Shown in pieces: positions 16,469 to 24,278 of a stretch of 64,000 nucleotides of DNA. How positions within the stretch are numbered: position 1 is the stretch's first letter; the number at the start of each line of letters is the position of its first letter. Below the pieces are notes generated by a model. The model was given only the letters and a program-made list of their open reading frames with translations. It was not told where the DNA came from and did no database searches. Made by a program: the position numbers and the translations under genes. This DNA comes from GCA-2688775 sp035288865 (GTDB lineage: Archaea; Nanobdellota; Nanobdellia; Woesearchaeales; GW2011-AR4): assembly GCA_035288865.1 (NCBI GenBank), contig DATDZA010000016.1, positions 1 to 64,000 on the forward strand, written 5' to 3'.

Positions 16469-17668
16469 ATGATAGATAAAATAAACATTACAGGTTTCCC
16501 AAAAAATGTGTTTATAGAATTACCTAATAATTATAGGAATATACTTTTTCAACTAGTTTTCTTAGAGTCAAAGAATGCAAGAAATGTAATAAAGTCATTG
16601 AAAGAGAAAGGGCTTAAGGAAAATATCTTTAGATGGAGAAGAGGTCACGATAAAGGATTGCCCCAATTCATAAATTTGGAATCTTTGTTATTCTTGCTCT
16701 ATAAAGCTCAAATTTCAAGAATTAATATTCAGAAAAAAGTGCATGTAATTAAATTAAGGATTCGGGGTTATAATGAAAGGGTAGAAAAATCAGAAGAATT
16801 AATTTCATTGATAAGGAGTATAAGGTATATTTTAAATGGCAGTGGTAAGATGGCCCAGGCATTTAAAATGAATCCTAGAACTTTAAATAAGTACATCAGT
16901 AACAAAAAGATAAAAAAACTGCCTATTGATTTTGTGATTAGGTTAGTGAAATTTGCTGAGAGCAATGTATTATGCTTCAATTTGACAATTAATGAGCTGC
17001 AAGACAAGATAATCTCTTATCAAGCATATCACGGGAAATATATAAAACCAGAATTTCAAGGTGCACGAAAGTTACCAATTCAAGTAACTCCGGAATTTGA
17101 ATCAATTGTCTATCATCTTATGGGTGATGGTCATGTAAAAGCAATTGGTTCTGGTGAATACACTCAATTAAGTGACGAAGGAAGAAAGAATTTCTTGAAT
17201 AAGTTGTACAATGTCTTTGGATATTTTGAAATAACAGAAAAAAGTTTCAGTGATGGCAGGGTGATTATACCAAGAGTTATAATAGATATAATATGCAGAT
17301 ATTACAATCTAAATTATGATAGCTTCAACTGGAATACTTCAAAATTACCCTTAAATATATCAAGTAACGCAGATTTCAAAATAGCTGGGTTATCTGCTTT
17401 CATAGTAGATGAAGGCCATATAAATAATAGGGGAATAGAAATTTATTCCGGAAATCGGCAACTTCTATCAGAAATAAGAACTCTTGCAGTTGATTTAGGA
17501 TTAGATTGTTCAGACCTAAAAGCTAAAAAGCCTAATGGCAACTCAAAAGAGTCTTATAGATTTAGGATAAGAAAGGAAAGTTCTAAAGAATTCTTGAAAA
17601 TGGTTGCTAATCTGAAGAAAAATTATCAGTATTGCGGCTTGGCACAGAAAGAAAATTTAATGCTTTGA
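16469..17668 (+). CDS. LAGLIDADG-type homing endonuclease-like protein
   Basis: This 399-residue protein has two LAGLIDADG motifs, HLMGDG (216-221) and AGLSAFIVDEG (306-316), each with the expected acidic residue, so one chain could form the full active site. The N-terminal ~190 residues contain a helix-turn-helix-like stretch and no second enzyme domain that I recognise. It is free-standing: I see no interrupted gene around it, although it follows elp3 closely. Start chosen at ATG 16469, 10 nt after ggagg; the frame is open upstream through the structured leader. Its 3' end overlaps the reverse transcriptase gene by 12 nt, convergently. Confidence 0.82.
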   Translation: MIDKINITGFPKNVFIELPNNYRNILFQLVFLESKNARNVIKSLKEKGLKENIFRWRRGHDKGLPQFINLESLLFLLYKAQISRINIQKKVHVIKLRIRGYNERVEKSEELISLIRSIRYILNGSGKMAQAFKMNPRTLNKYISNKKIKKLPIDFVIRLVKFAESNVLCFNLTINELQDKIISYQAYHGKYIKPEFQGARKLPIQVTPEFESIVYHLMGDGHVKAIGSGEYTQLSDEGRKNFLNKLYNVFGYFEITEKSFSDGRVIIPRVIIDIICRYYNLNYDSFNWNTSKLPLNISSNADFKIAGLSAFIVDEGHINNRGIEIYSGNRQLLSEIRTLAVDLGLDCSDLKAKKPNGNSKESYRFRIRKESSKEFLKMVANLKKNYQYCGLAQKENLML

Positions 17669-18685
17669 TATTTGTTTAATCACTTTATTTCTCAACTTGT
17701 AAGTATTGGCCCACATTGCATATCCGAGCCAGCCTTGCAGGCTTTGAGCAAAATCTTCACGGCTTATATTTTTATTTTTATAAAGTTCTAATTTCTCCTT
17801 AAATTGCCTCTCAAATTTTCTTTTATTCGCCTTCCGTAGCAGCTTATGATAATAAAAAACCCTGAAGCCTAATAAATTCAAACCTTTGTCCAGTTTAATT
17901 ATCTTTGACTTACTAGGGTGCAATTCAATTTTAAGATATCCAGTAAGAAATTTATTTATTGCTTCTTTGTATTTCTCGAGATTTTTGTAATCTTTATCCA
18001 ATATTACAAAATCATCAACATATCTGATGTAATATTTTGCTTTTAATTCATGCTTGACGAAATAATCAAGCTCATTCAGATAAACATTGGCAAAAAATTG
18101 GCTGGTAAGGTTTCCCAAAGGCATTCCAATACCGTCACGCCCCCCCCCAATTTTATGGTTTTGCAGAATGGTGTTTATTAGCCAAATTATCTTTTTGTCT
18201 TTAATTTTCTGCCTGATAATATTTAATAATATTTCATGATTAACAGTTTGAAAATAGTGCTTAATATCGCATTTGAGAACAAAGCAATTCCCGGTATTGT
18301 TTTTAGAAGCTTTTCTCTTAAAATAATCAAATCTTTTCAGGGCTTTTATTGTTCCCTTACCTTTCCTGTTTGCGTAGGAATCATAGACAAATAATTTTTC
18401 AAAAATAGGCTCTATGATATTGCAGAGTGCATGATGAACTACCCTATCTTTGAATTCTGATTTGCTTATTTTTCTTGTTTTTGGGTCCCTAATGATGAAT
18501 GTTTTGAGAGGTTCTGGCTTGTAAGAGTGGAGAAATAATTCAGTTCTGAGAGACAGAAGATTTTCTTTAAGACTCTTCTCGAAATTAAGTACGTACGGCT
18601 TCAATGTCTTGTGCCTTCTTGCTTTTCTGAAAGCCAGAAATAGGTTTTCATAGCCGCAAAGCTCTTGCCACAGGTCTCTTCGCAT
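17657..18685 (-). CDS. Diversity-generating retroelement reverse transcriptase
   Basis: This 342-residue reverse transcriptase copies the template repeat into mutagenised cDNA that replaces the variable repeat. It has the first catalytic aspartate in VLKCDIKHYF (D140), the retroelement-class motif LGNLTSQ (190-196), which is diagnostic against the SP form of group II introns and retrons, and YVDD at 222-225. No intron-type maturase or endonuclease domain follows. I start at the ATG at 18685, just after the template repeat; the open frame reaches 18847 but that part is only translated template DNA. No separate Avd-type accessory gene was found. Confidence 0.92.
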   Translation of the reverse strand: MRRDLWQELCGYENLFLAFRKARRHKTLKPYVLNFEKSLKENLLSLRTELFLHSYKPEPLKTFIIRDPKTRKISKSEFKDRVVHHALCNIIEPIFEKLFVYDSYANRKGKGTIKALKRFDYFKRKASKNNTGNCFVLKCDIKHYFQTVNHEILLNIIRQKIKDKKIIWLINTILQNHKIGGGRDGIGMPLGNLTSQFFANVYLNELDYFVKHELKAKYYIRYVDDFVILDKDYKNLEKYKEAINKFLTGYLKIELHPSKSKIIKLDKGLNLLGFRVFYYHKLLRKANKRKFERQFKEKLELYKNKNISREDFAQSLQGWLGYAMWANTYKLRNKVIKQISKH

Positions 18686-18717
18686 TTTAATGGAAGTCTC
18701 AGCACTTTGGACTATTT

Positions 18718-18806
18718 CGAGCAAGCCATTGTTGGCATTGCCAACGTTCCTGTCATTGGCATTGAACCTAGAGCCATTGTCAGCCCTGTTAAGCCTAGAG
18801 GCACGG
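18718..18806 (-). repeat. DGR template repeat (TR)
   Basis: This 89-nt segment matches the variable repeat at 19157-19245 without gaps. There are eight mismatches, all at adenines of the template (minus) strand out of 22 adenines: four A to G and four A to T. The template is rich in AAC/AAT codons in the frame of the target gene, the classic design that allows wide amino-acid choice. It ends 33 nt upstream of the reverse transcriptase start. Confidence 0.93.
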
Positions 18807-18927
18807 CAGCTTGTAGCTCTTTTGCCGTATTTGCACTGCTGTTTCAAGCATATCTCTAAAGATATTTGTCACAGCTGTATTTTATGACAACGATTTTCAC
18901 ATTGCCGTAGCAAAAAAGCGTGTAGTC

Positions 18928-18944
18928 CAGCATTTCTAATGCTG
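18928..18944 (-). terminator. Hairpin between target gene and template repeat
   Basis: A 7-bp perfect stem (cagcatt/aatgctg) with a 3-nt loop lies 36 nt past the stop of the variable protein gene. It may terminate the target mRNA or punctuate the retroelement; no strong T-run is present. Confidence 0.45.
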
Positions 18945-18980
18945 AGACAAAATAAGAGATTAAGAATGAATTAATAAAAA

Positions 18981-19817
18981 TTATGTTTTTGGCGTGTATC
19001 CTATCTTTGCTAGAACTTCTGTTAGCCTATTATGCAGTGCAGGTGGCACTAATTCTGCTAACATTCTGTATCCATTATCATAAGGCATTAATTCTTTTAC
19101 CGGCAATGCCGAATCTTCAATTTTTGCGGGCGCCTTCGGCGCTTCCTTCAATACCCCGAGCAAGCCACTGTAGGCATAGCCAACGTCCCTGTCATCGGCA
19201 TCGAACCTAGAGCCATAGTCAGCCCAGTTAAGCCTAGAGGCACGGGCTATTGCACTGTCTTCTTTGCCTTTAAGCTGCTTTTTTACGTAATCTGACTTCA
19301 AGACATAAACTCTGTCGCCAGGCTTTGCTCCTTTGCCATAAATGGCTTCTGTGAAGTGCCTTTGCGCATCATTCATATTCTTAGTTTTAAAATAACCAAA
19401 TTCATCGCCTGGATTGTGTATTAGCTGCAAGTCTGGAATTTTTATTCTTAGTGCTTCTCTTGTGCTTACTGCATCAACAACTTCCTGGATTCCTTCCCTC
19501 GATGGAATATAATTATTAGTTTTCAATAATTGAGAAGTAAAATTTTGGATATCTCTAAAGCCAAGATTGTGCTCTCTCCCAGTAAAATAAAGAAAAGCTT
19601 CGCTTTCTTTCGAAGTCTCATCTTGTTCAACTCTATACATAGAAAAATTATTTGTCCATGTCCATAAGTTTCTTAGTTCGGGTTTTGATTCCCTTAATTC
19701 CATTATTTCATGGGCTTCCAATTCAGTTCCTGAAACTATCCTAGAATGTGCATCAAGTAGTGGTCCTGGAGCATATCCTACGTTTGTTAATCTGTTCTCT
19801 AAGGTTGCCTGTGGCAT
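18981..19817 (-). CDS. DGR target (variable) protein
   Basis: This 278-residue protein is diversified by the retroelement. The variable repeat encodes residues 191-221; changed positions are W198, Y201, D206, D208, D211, Y214, Y216 and S217, against R or N in the template. The surrounding pattern (SRLNWADYGSRF, then GLLGVL) is compatible with a C-type-lectin-like ligand surface, but no fold was confirmed. About 57 residues follow the variable segment, which is more than in many targets. No signal peptide or membrane segment is seen, so a cytoplasmic role or delivery by another route is possible. NRLT..GY.P occurs near both ends. A TATA box lies 27 nt upstream of the ATG. Confidence 0.88.
   Translation of the reverse strand: MPQATLENRLTNVGYAPGPLLDAHSRIVSGTELEAHEIMELRESKPELRNLWTWTNNFSMYRVEQDETSKESEAFLYFTGREHNLGFRDIQNFTSQLLKTNNYIPSREGIQEVVDAVSTREALRIKIPDLQLIHNPGDEFGYFKTKNMNDAQRHFTEAIYGKGAKPGDRVYVLKSDYVKKQLKGKEDSAIARASRLNWADYGSRFDADDRDVGYAYSGLLGVLKEAPKAPAKIEDSALPVKELMPYDNGYRMLAELVPPALHNRLTEVLAKIGYTPKT
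19130..19142 (-). promoter_or_regulatory. GC-rich hairpin next to the variable repeat
   Basis: On the coding strand gcgcc-gaa-ggcgc forms a 5-bp GC-only stem with a GAA loop, 14 nt downstream of the variable repeat. A short GC-rich hairpin at this place promotes retrohoming in the Bordetella phage retroelement; the same role here is inferred. Confidence 0.6.
19157..19245 (-). repeat. DGR variable repeat (VR)
   Basis: This is the 89-nt recipient copy inside the target gene. It is flanked by sequence with no similarity to the template flanks. The 3' part (ggcttgctcg) is identical in both repeats and then diverges abruptly, consistent with an initiation-of-mutagenic-homing type end. See the template repeat for the substitution pattern. 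Confidence 0.93.
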
Positions 19818-19840
19818 TTTATTCTTGTAGTAATTGTCTA

Positions 19841-19849
19841 TTTATAAAT
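19841..19849 (-). promoter_or_regulatory. TATA box of the DGR target gene
   Basis: On the minus strand atttataaa stands about 27 nt before the start codon at 19817, the spacing of a leaderless archaeal promoter. Confidence 0.6.
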
Positions 19850-19926
19850 CTTTCGTTTTATTACCATAGTAAAGTAGTTACAAATTTGTAATAACATTTA
19901 AATCAAAAGCAAAATTCCGTTCCAGA

Positions 19927-20877
19927 ATGCAGTCCACTCCATTCCATAATTTTAATGAAATAACATTCAAACCCAAATTTATCGATAGGTATTCTAAATT
20001 AACGGACTGGGAAGAATTCAAAACATGCTCATTATCATTTCTGCACCGCTCAATCAGGGTCAACACTTTAAAAATTTCAGTCAAAGAATTAAAAGAAAAA
20101 CTGGAGAAGAACTGGAATCTTGAGCAAGTTCCATGGTGCAATGAGGGTTTTTTGATAGAGCATGTAAAAAAAGAACGGCGTGATATCGGAAATTTAATCG
20201 AGCATTCTTTGGGATATTTCTACATTCAGGAAGCGGCATCAATGATTCCGCCGATTGTTCTTGAGCCAAAACCGCATGAAATTGTTCTTGACATTGCAGC
20301 TTCTCCAGGCTCTAAAACAACACAAATTGCACAGTATATGGAAAACAAAGGAATTTTGATAGCAAATGATTATACTTATGAAAGAATGAAGCCGCTTTCA
20401 ATCAATTTGCAGAAATGCGGCGTTACAAACACAATAATAACTTTAATGGACGGCCAGTGGTTCAAAAAGTCCGGAATTGAATTTGACAGAATCCTAATCG
20501 ATGCGCCGTGTTCCGGCACTGGAACAATCAGAAAAAGCCTGAAAACAATCGGCATATGGAATCCTGACATGATTAAACGGCTTTCAATAACTCAAAAGCA
20601 ACTAATAGAAACAGGATTTAATTTATTGAAAGAAAACGGAACTTTGGTTTATTCAACCTGTTCATTGGAGCCGGAAGAAGATGAAGGGGTAGTTGATTTT
20701 TTGATCAATAAATATGAAAATGCTAAATTAGAAGAAATAAAATTAAATTTGAAAAAATCTCCGGCAATTTTGGAATTTGAAGATAAAAAATATTCAGATG
20801 AAATTAAAAAATGTTTAAGAATCTGGCCGCAGGACAATGATACAGAGGGATTCTTCGTGGCAAAGATAAGAAAATAG
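19927..20877 (+). CDS. NSUN/Nop2-family RNA m5C methyltransferase
   Basis: This 316-residue SAM-dependent cytosine-5 RNA methyltransferase has the SAM-binding DIAASPGSKTTQ loop, DAPCSGTG with one catalytic cysteine and STCSLEPEE with the nucleophile. An N-terminal RNA-binding segment (RVNTLK) comes first and no PUA domain is obvious. The substrate could be tRNA or rRNA. Divergent from the retroelement and transcribed alone. Confidence 0.92.
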   Translation: MQSTPFHNFNEITFKPKFIDRYSKLTDWEEFKTCSLSFLHRSIRVNTLKISVKELKEKLEKNWNLEQVPWCNEGFLIEHVKKERRDIGNLIEHSLGYFYIQEAASMIPPIVLEPKPHEIVLDIAASPGSKTTQIAQYMENKGILIANDYTYERMKPLSINLQKCGVTNTIITLMDGQWFKKSGIEFDRILIDAPCSGTGTIRKSLKTIGIWNPDMIKRLSITQKQLIETGFNLLKENGTLVYSTCSLEPEEDEGVVDFLINKYENAKLEEIKLNLKKSPAILEFEDKKYSDEIKKCLRIWPQDNDTEGFFVAKIRK

Positions 20878-20996
20878 TAGATTAATTGTTTAATGTGGAA
20901 ATCATAAATTATTCTTCGGTGAGTGATGTCCATTACTTTAGCAAGACAGAAAATATTAAAGACGAATTATGATTAAATAGGATTCCAAAAATTTGC

Positions 20997-21461
20997 TTAG
21001 AGTACTCTTTTAGTTATATAAGGACTTAGAAATTGCCGTCTGTCCTTATTCGTATCGACATAAACTACAACTGGCGTATCCTTATATGCAGTAGGATTTC
21101 TTAATAGAGTGTCAATATATGTATACAGCTTGCTTATCGTGTGTAACTTGGATAGCATCACATCCGGTTTTATTTCATCTGCCGCTTCCATAAAAGTCGG
21201 CTTTACACTTTCGTTTGTATAAACTACCACCGGAAAATGATTTCGCCTGCTTGCTCTAGCGTCCCTAACTAGGTCTATCAGCCTGTAATTATTTTGGACT
21301 ACATCAATAATCTCTGCTATTAAAAGCGAGATATCATTTCCGCCAATCAAATCCCTGGCTTGGGGAAACGATTCGGCCTCTAGCACCCTTTTAGGATAAT
21401 TTTTTTTAAGCGCTTCTCTTACAAAGGCCATAGGATCCGCCAGAAGTATCAATCCTTTCAT
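20997..21461 (-). CDS. Receiver-like (CheY-fold) hypothetical protein
   Basis: This is a 154-residue protein whose first about 120 residues follow the alternating beta-alpha pattern of response-regulator receivers (ILLADP, SLLIAEIID, FPVVVYTNES). The usual phospho-acceptor pocket is not clearly conserved. A second VVVYVDTNKD strand lies near the C-terminus. No DNA-binding domain is present. Possibly a degenerate or stand-alone receiver; function unknown. Confidence 0.65.
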   Translation of the reverse strand: MKGLILLADPMAFVREALKKNYPKRVLEAESFPQARDLIGGNDISLLIAEIIDVVQNNYRLIDLVRDARASRRNHFPVVVYTNESVKPTFMEAADEIKPDVMLSKLHTISKLYTYIDTLLRNPTAYKDTPVVVYVDTNKDRRQFLSPYITKRVL

Positions 21462-21595
21462 TTTATTTCGGTTAAAAGAGGTGTAATATTAAATTTATCC
21501 ATTTTTTATAATTAGGTGCCTCAAAGATTGAAAGATATTCAAATACCTGGAAAAAATATTAGAAATAAATTATTCCAACAAATCTTTAATTGAGT

Positions 21596-21910
21596 TCAAT
21601 TTTTTATTTTAATGCTCCCTATAGGTCGGCCTTCCATATTGTACAAAAAAATTCTATTAGTGTCGGGCTTTACATATTTTCGGTTATTTCTTCTAAAAAA
21701 TCTGCCCCAGAGCTGATATCTCTCCACTATTTCTGCATTGGGTGAGAAGTAAAAATGGCCATCTCGTAGTTCAATATACCCTATACTGTGGTTGGTAATA
21801 TCTTCCAAATTTATGTGAGCAGGAACTGTAACATCATACCTGCCATCAGAAAGTTTGGCTGCAAAAGTTGTTTTCACTCCTGAATCCACAGCTTCGTAAG
21901 AAACTTCCAT
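21596..21910 (-). CDS. Hypothetical protein
   Basis: This 104-residue protein is rich in predicted beta strands, with an acidic first half and a basic second half (RFFRRNNRKY). It starts 11 nt after the TFE stop codon, so it probably shares that transcript. No domain recognised. Confidence 0.65.
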   Translation of the reverse strand: MEVSYEAVDSGVKTTFAAKLSDGRYDVTVPAHINLEDITNHSIGYIELRDGHFYFSPNAEIVERYQLWGRFFRRNNRKYVKPDTNRIFLYNMEGRPIGSIKIKN

Positions 21911-21921
21911 TTAAAACTAAA

Positions 21922-22452
21922 TCACGCTTTTCCTTTCAATGACTTGCCGTTTATTTCCAGTTCTTTAATCTTAGTCTTAAGAAAATCAATTGTTTTGGTA
22001 TTGTCCTGATGGTTTAATATAGAGCCGCATTCCGGGCATCTGTATTCCAAATCAACGGCCTTTTCAAATCCAACTCTAACGCACGCATTTGGACATAAAT
22101 AAAAGTTTCCAAAATTTGCTTCCTCGTCTTTAAGCCTTTGAGTATATTTTGAAAGTTTTTCTTTTGATGTCCTGTCTAGCAGTTCCTTGACCCTCTTCTT
22201 GTTGAACGTCCAATAGCTTATATACCATCCTTTTTGCCTGTCTTTCTTTCTGTAATAAGAAACAAGATTATGATTATAAAGCCTGTAAAGAATGTTTCTG
22301 ACTTCGTGAATGTCCCTGTCAACTTTCTCGGCAATTTTGAAATCCGAAATATTCTTCTTATCTTTAAGATACTCAATTATCTTCAACGAGTCTTCTCCAA
22401 TAACTTCCTTTACTGTATCATTAACTTTGTTGTTTGTTATTTTCATTGCCAT
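21922..22452 (-). CDS. tfe: Transcription initiation factor TFE, alpha subunit
   Basis: TFE helps RNA polymerase open promoters. The 176 residues contain an N-terminal winged helix (about 5-85) and a C-terminal zinc ribbon with cysteines in CPNAC and CPECG, the standard TFIIE-alpha layout. The ATG at 22452 follows aggaaat; a second ATG lies two codons on, and the frame extends 14 codons upstream without similarity. Confidence 0.92.
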   Translation of the reverse strand: MAMKITNNKVNDTVKEVIGEDSLKIIEYLKDKKNISDFKIAEKVDRDIHEVRNILYRLYNHNLVSYYRKKDRQKGWYISYWTFNKKRVKELLDRTSKEKLSKYTQRLKDEEANFGNFYLCPNACVRVGFEKAVDLEYRCPECGSILNHQDNTKTIDFLKTKIKELEINGKSLKGKA

Positions 22453-22761
22453 TGTTATTTCCTGCCATCCAAGGCACAGTAAATCTATATTCACTAAGTG
22501 AAATGCTAATCAAAGGGCATAGAACTGCCCCCAACCAAATCACCCCTATACACCCCCTAATTAATTATAGTAACGAACAGCAAATGCGGTAAATAATCAT
22601 AACAATAGAGCTAGAAGCCTACTGCATAGTTCTCTCGGGCATGGTATATATAAACTTTACTATTATAAAATATCTACTTTATAAAATATATATTAGATAA
22701 TATTATTCGATTCAGGATTATGTGATAAAAGTTTTTATATTGATTGTTATTTCCCGGATTG
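22453..22761. other. Divergent intergenic region with G-rich strand
   Basis: This 309-nt gap holds the promoters of tfe (minus strand, TATA-like tttatatata at about 22646-22655) and of the Nudix gene (plus strand, ttttatatt at about 22733-22741). On the minus strand between 22557 and 22528 there are four G-runs within about 30 nt that could form a two-quartet quadruplex in the tfe leader. No tRNA-like fold was found. Confidence 0.4.
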
Positions 22762-23184
22762 ATGGCAACAGAAAAGAGCTGCGGAGCAGTTGTTTTTAAA
22801 CGAATGAAAGACAATTCTGCAAAATACCTGATTCTCCATTATACAAATGGGCATTGGGAATTTCCAAAAGGCCACATGGAAAAGAACGAGAAAGAAGAGC
22901 AGACTGCAATGCGCGAGATAAAAGAGGAAACCGCTTTGGATGATGTTGATTTTATTGACGGATTCCGGGAAACGGTGAAATATTTTTTCAAGAAAGGCGA
23001 AGATACAGTTTATAAGGAAGTTATTTTTTTCCTTGGAGAAACCCATTCTGATGAGGTCACATTATCAAACGAGCATATAGGATATGCATGGCTAAATTAC
23101 GAGCATGCTCACAAGAAATTAAATTTTAATAATTCTAAAGAATTGCTGGAGAAAGCTGAAAAGTTTTTGCACTTGCATGTATGA
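22762..23184 (+). CDS. Nudix hydrolase, Ap4A-type
   Basis: This 140-residue protein has the Nudix box GHMEKNEKEEQTAMREIKEE, which binds Mg2+ and the pyrophosphate. The start (MATEKSCGAVVFKR) and the WEFPKGHME stretch resemble diadenosine tetraphosphate hydrolases of the MutT family, so Ap4A clearance is likely. ATG 22762 is about 25 nt after a TATA box. Its stop abuts the convergent ROK gene. Confidence 0.88.
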   Translation: MATEKSCGAVVFKRMKDNSAKYLILHYTNGHWEFPKGHMEKNEKEEQTAMREIKEETALDDVDFIDGFRETVKYFFKKGEDTVYKEVIFFLGETHSDEVTLSNEHIGYAWLNYEHAHKKLNFNNSKELLEKAEKFLHLHV

Positions 23185-24159
23185 TTATATAGAGTAATTT
23201 CTTAAATCTGTTTTAGGCCAGCTTCCCTTATATAGTTTTCTTTCTAATGCCCAAGCACCAACTAAATTTACATTACTCCCAAGTACACTAGATTCTACTT
23301 CAGGTATCGCCCTTCCAATTATCTTGAAGCGGTATTTCACATGATCCGTGACCATATCTAAGAATTTCGTTCCCCAGTTGTTGGAAATCCCTCCGCCCAA
23401 AACAATAAGTCTTGGTTCATGCTCAAAATTCATTTCTGAAAGCGCTTTTGCAGTATTATCTGCAACCAGGTCTTGAACTATATAATCAGATTCCCATGGC
23501 TCAACTCCATACCTTGCTTTAAAATGTTTCCCGCTTATCCACGTTTCTACACAGTTTGGCTCTTTACAATGGCCGCAACTTATGCTTGCTAGATTAGGTG
23601 CTCTCCCATTAAAAGAATGATGTCCGGCTTCACGATTTTTTCCATTGGGATTTAAGTAAATCTCAAAACCTTTTGCTGATTTAACGGATGTTTCTGCTCC
23701 AAATCCAGTGCTTATTGTAACATAAAGCAGCGGGAATATCGCGTCTTCTAATTCTTTTTCGGCAATTTTTTCAAGAGTTGCGCCTATTGCTGCCATATAA
23801 GCATCACTTTCAATTATTATTCTCGGATATCTTCCTCCATTTGACCTTATTATACTCAAGACAATATTCTCAAGTTTTCCTTTCAGGCTAATCCCTCCCC
23901 AATGTGGGAGGTTTGATGGATTTGCCATAAAGTGTCCATTACCGCCAGCCTCTAATGCAGGAGCGCCCCCGGAAATTGCCTTTATATTCAAATCATTCAA
24001 TGAATGTTCCAAGGTCTCATGAAAGTATCTCACTGCCCCTCCTGGATCTTGGGGAGTTGGCTGTAAAATTCTTACAGGTTCTAGAAAGTTTCCCTCATAA
24101 TCCATTACAGCGGTTGCTATTTTAGTAGCTCCAATGTCAAATACGAATACGGAATGCAT
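23185..24159 (-). CDS. ROK-family sugar kinase-like protein
   Basis: This 324-residue protein has the N-terminal ATP-binding DIGATKIATAV, a catalytic-region ISTGFGAE, and the ROK zinc signature CGHCKEPNCVETWISG. ROK members phosphorylate glucose, N-acetylmannosamine and related sugars or act as repressors; no DNA-binding domain is present, so a kinase is likely. The substrate cannot be assigned. Confidence 0.88.
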   Translation of the reverse strand: MHSVFVFDIGATKIATAVMDYEGNFLEPVRILQPTPQDPGGAVRYFHETLEHSLNDLNIKAISGGAPALEAGGNGHFMANPSNLPHWGGISLKGKLENIVLSIIRSNGGRYPRIIIESDAYMAAIGATLEKIAEKELEDAIFPLLYVTISTGFGAETSVKSAKGFEIYLNPNGKNREAGHHSFNGRAPNLASISCGHCKEPNCVETWISGKHFKARYGVEPWESDYIVQDLVADNTAKALSEMNFEHEPRLIVLGGGISNNWGTKFLDMVTDHVKYRFKIIGRAIPEVESSVLGSNVNLVGAWALERKLYKGSWPKTDLRNYSI

Positions 24160-24278
24160 TTAAATCCATTTTAGAAATTAACTTAATTTTTTAAAAGTTT
24201 CTATAAAAATAGGGTTTTGAAAAATAAATGAATTTTATCAAACAAAACTTTAAATATAATAAAATTAAAACTATTTCT

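Noticed and set aside
18686..18847. N-terminal extension of the reverse transcriptase
   Set aside because: It translates the template repeat and its flank; DGR template repeats are non-coding and the family start fits the ATG at 18685.
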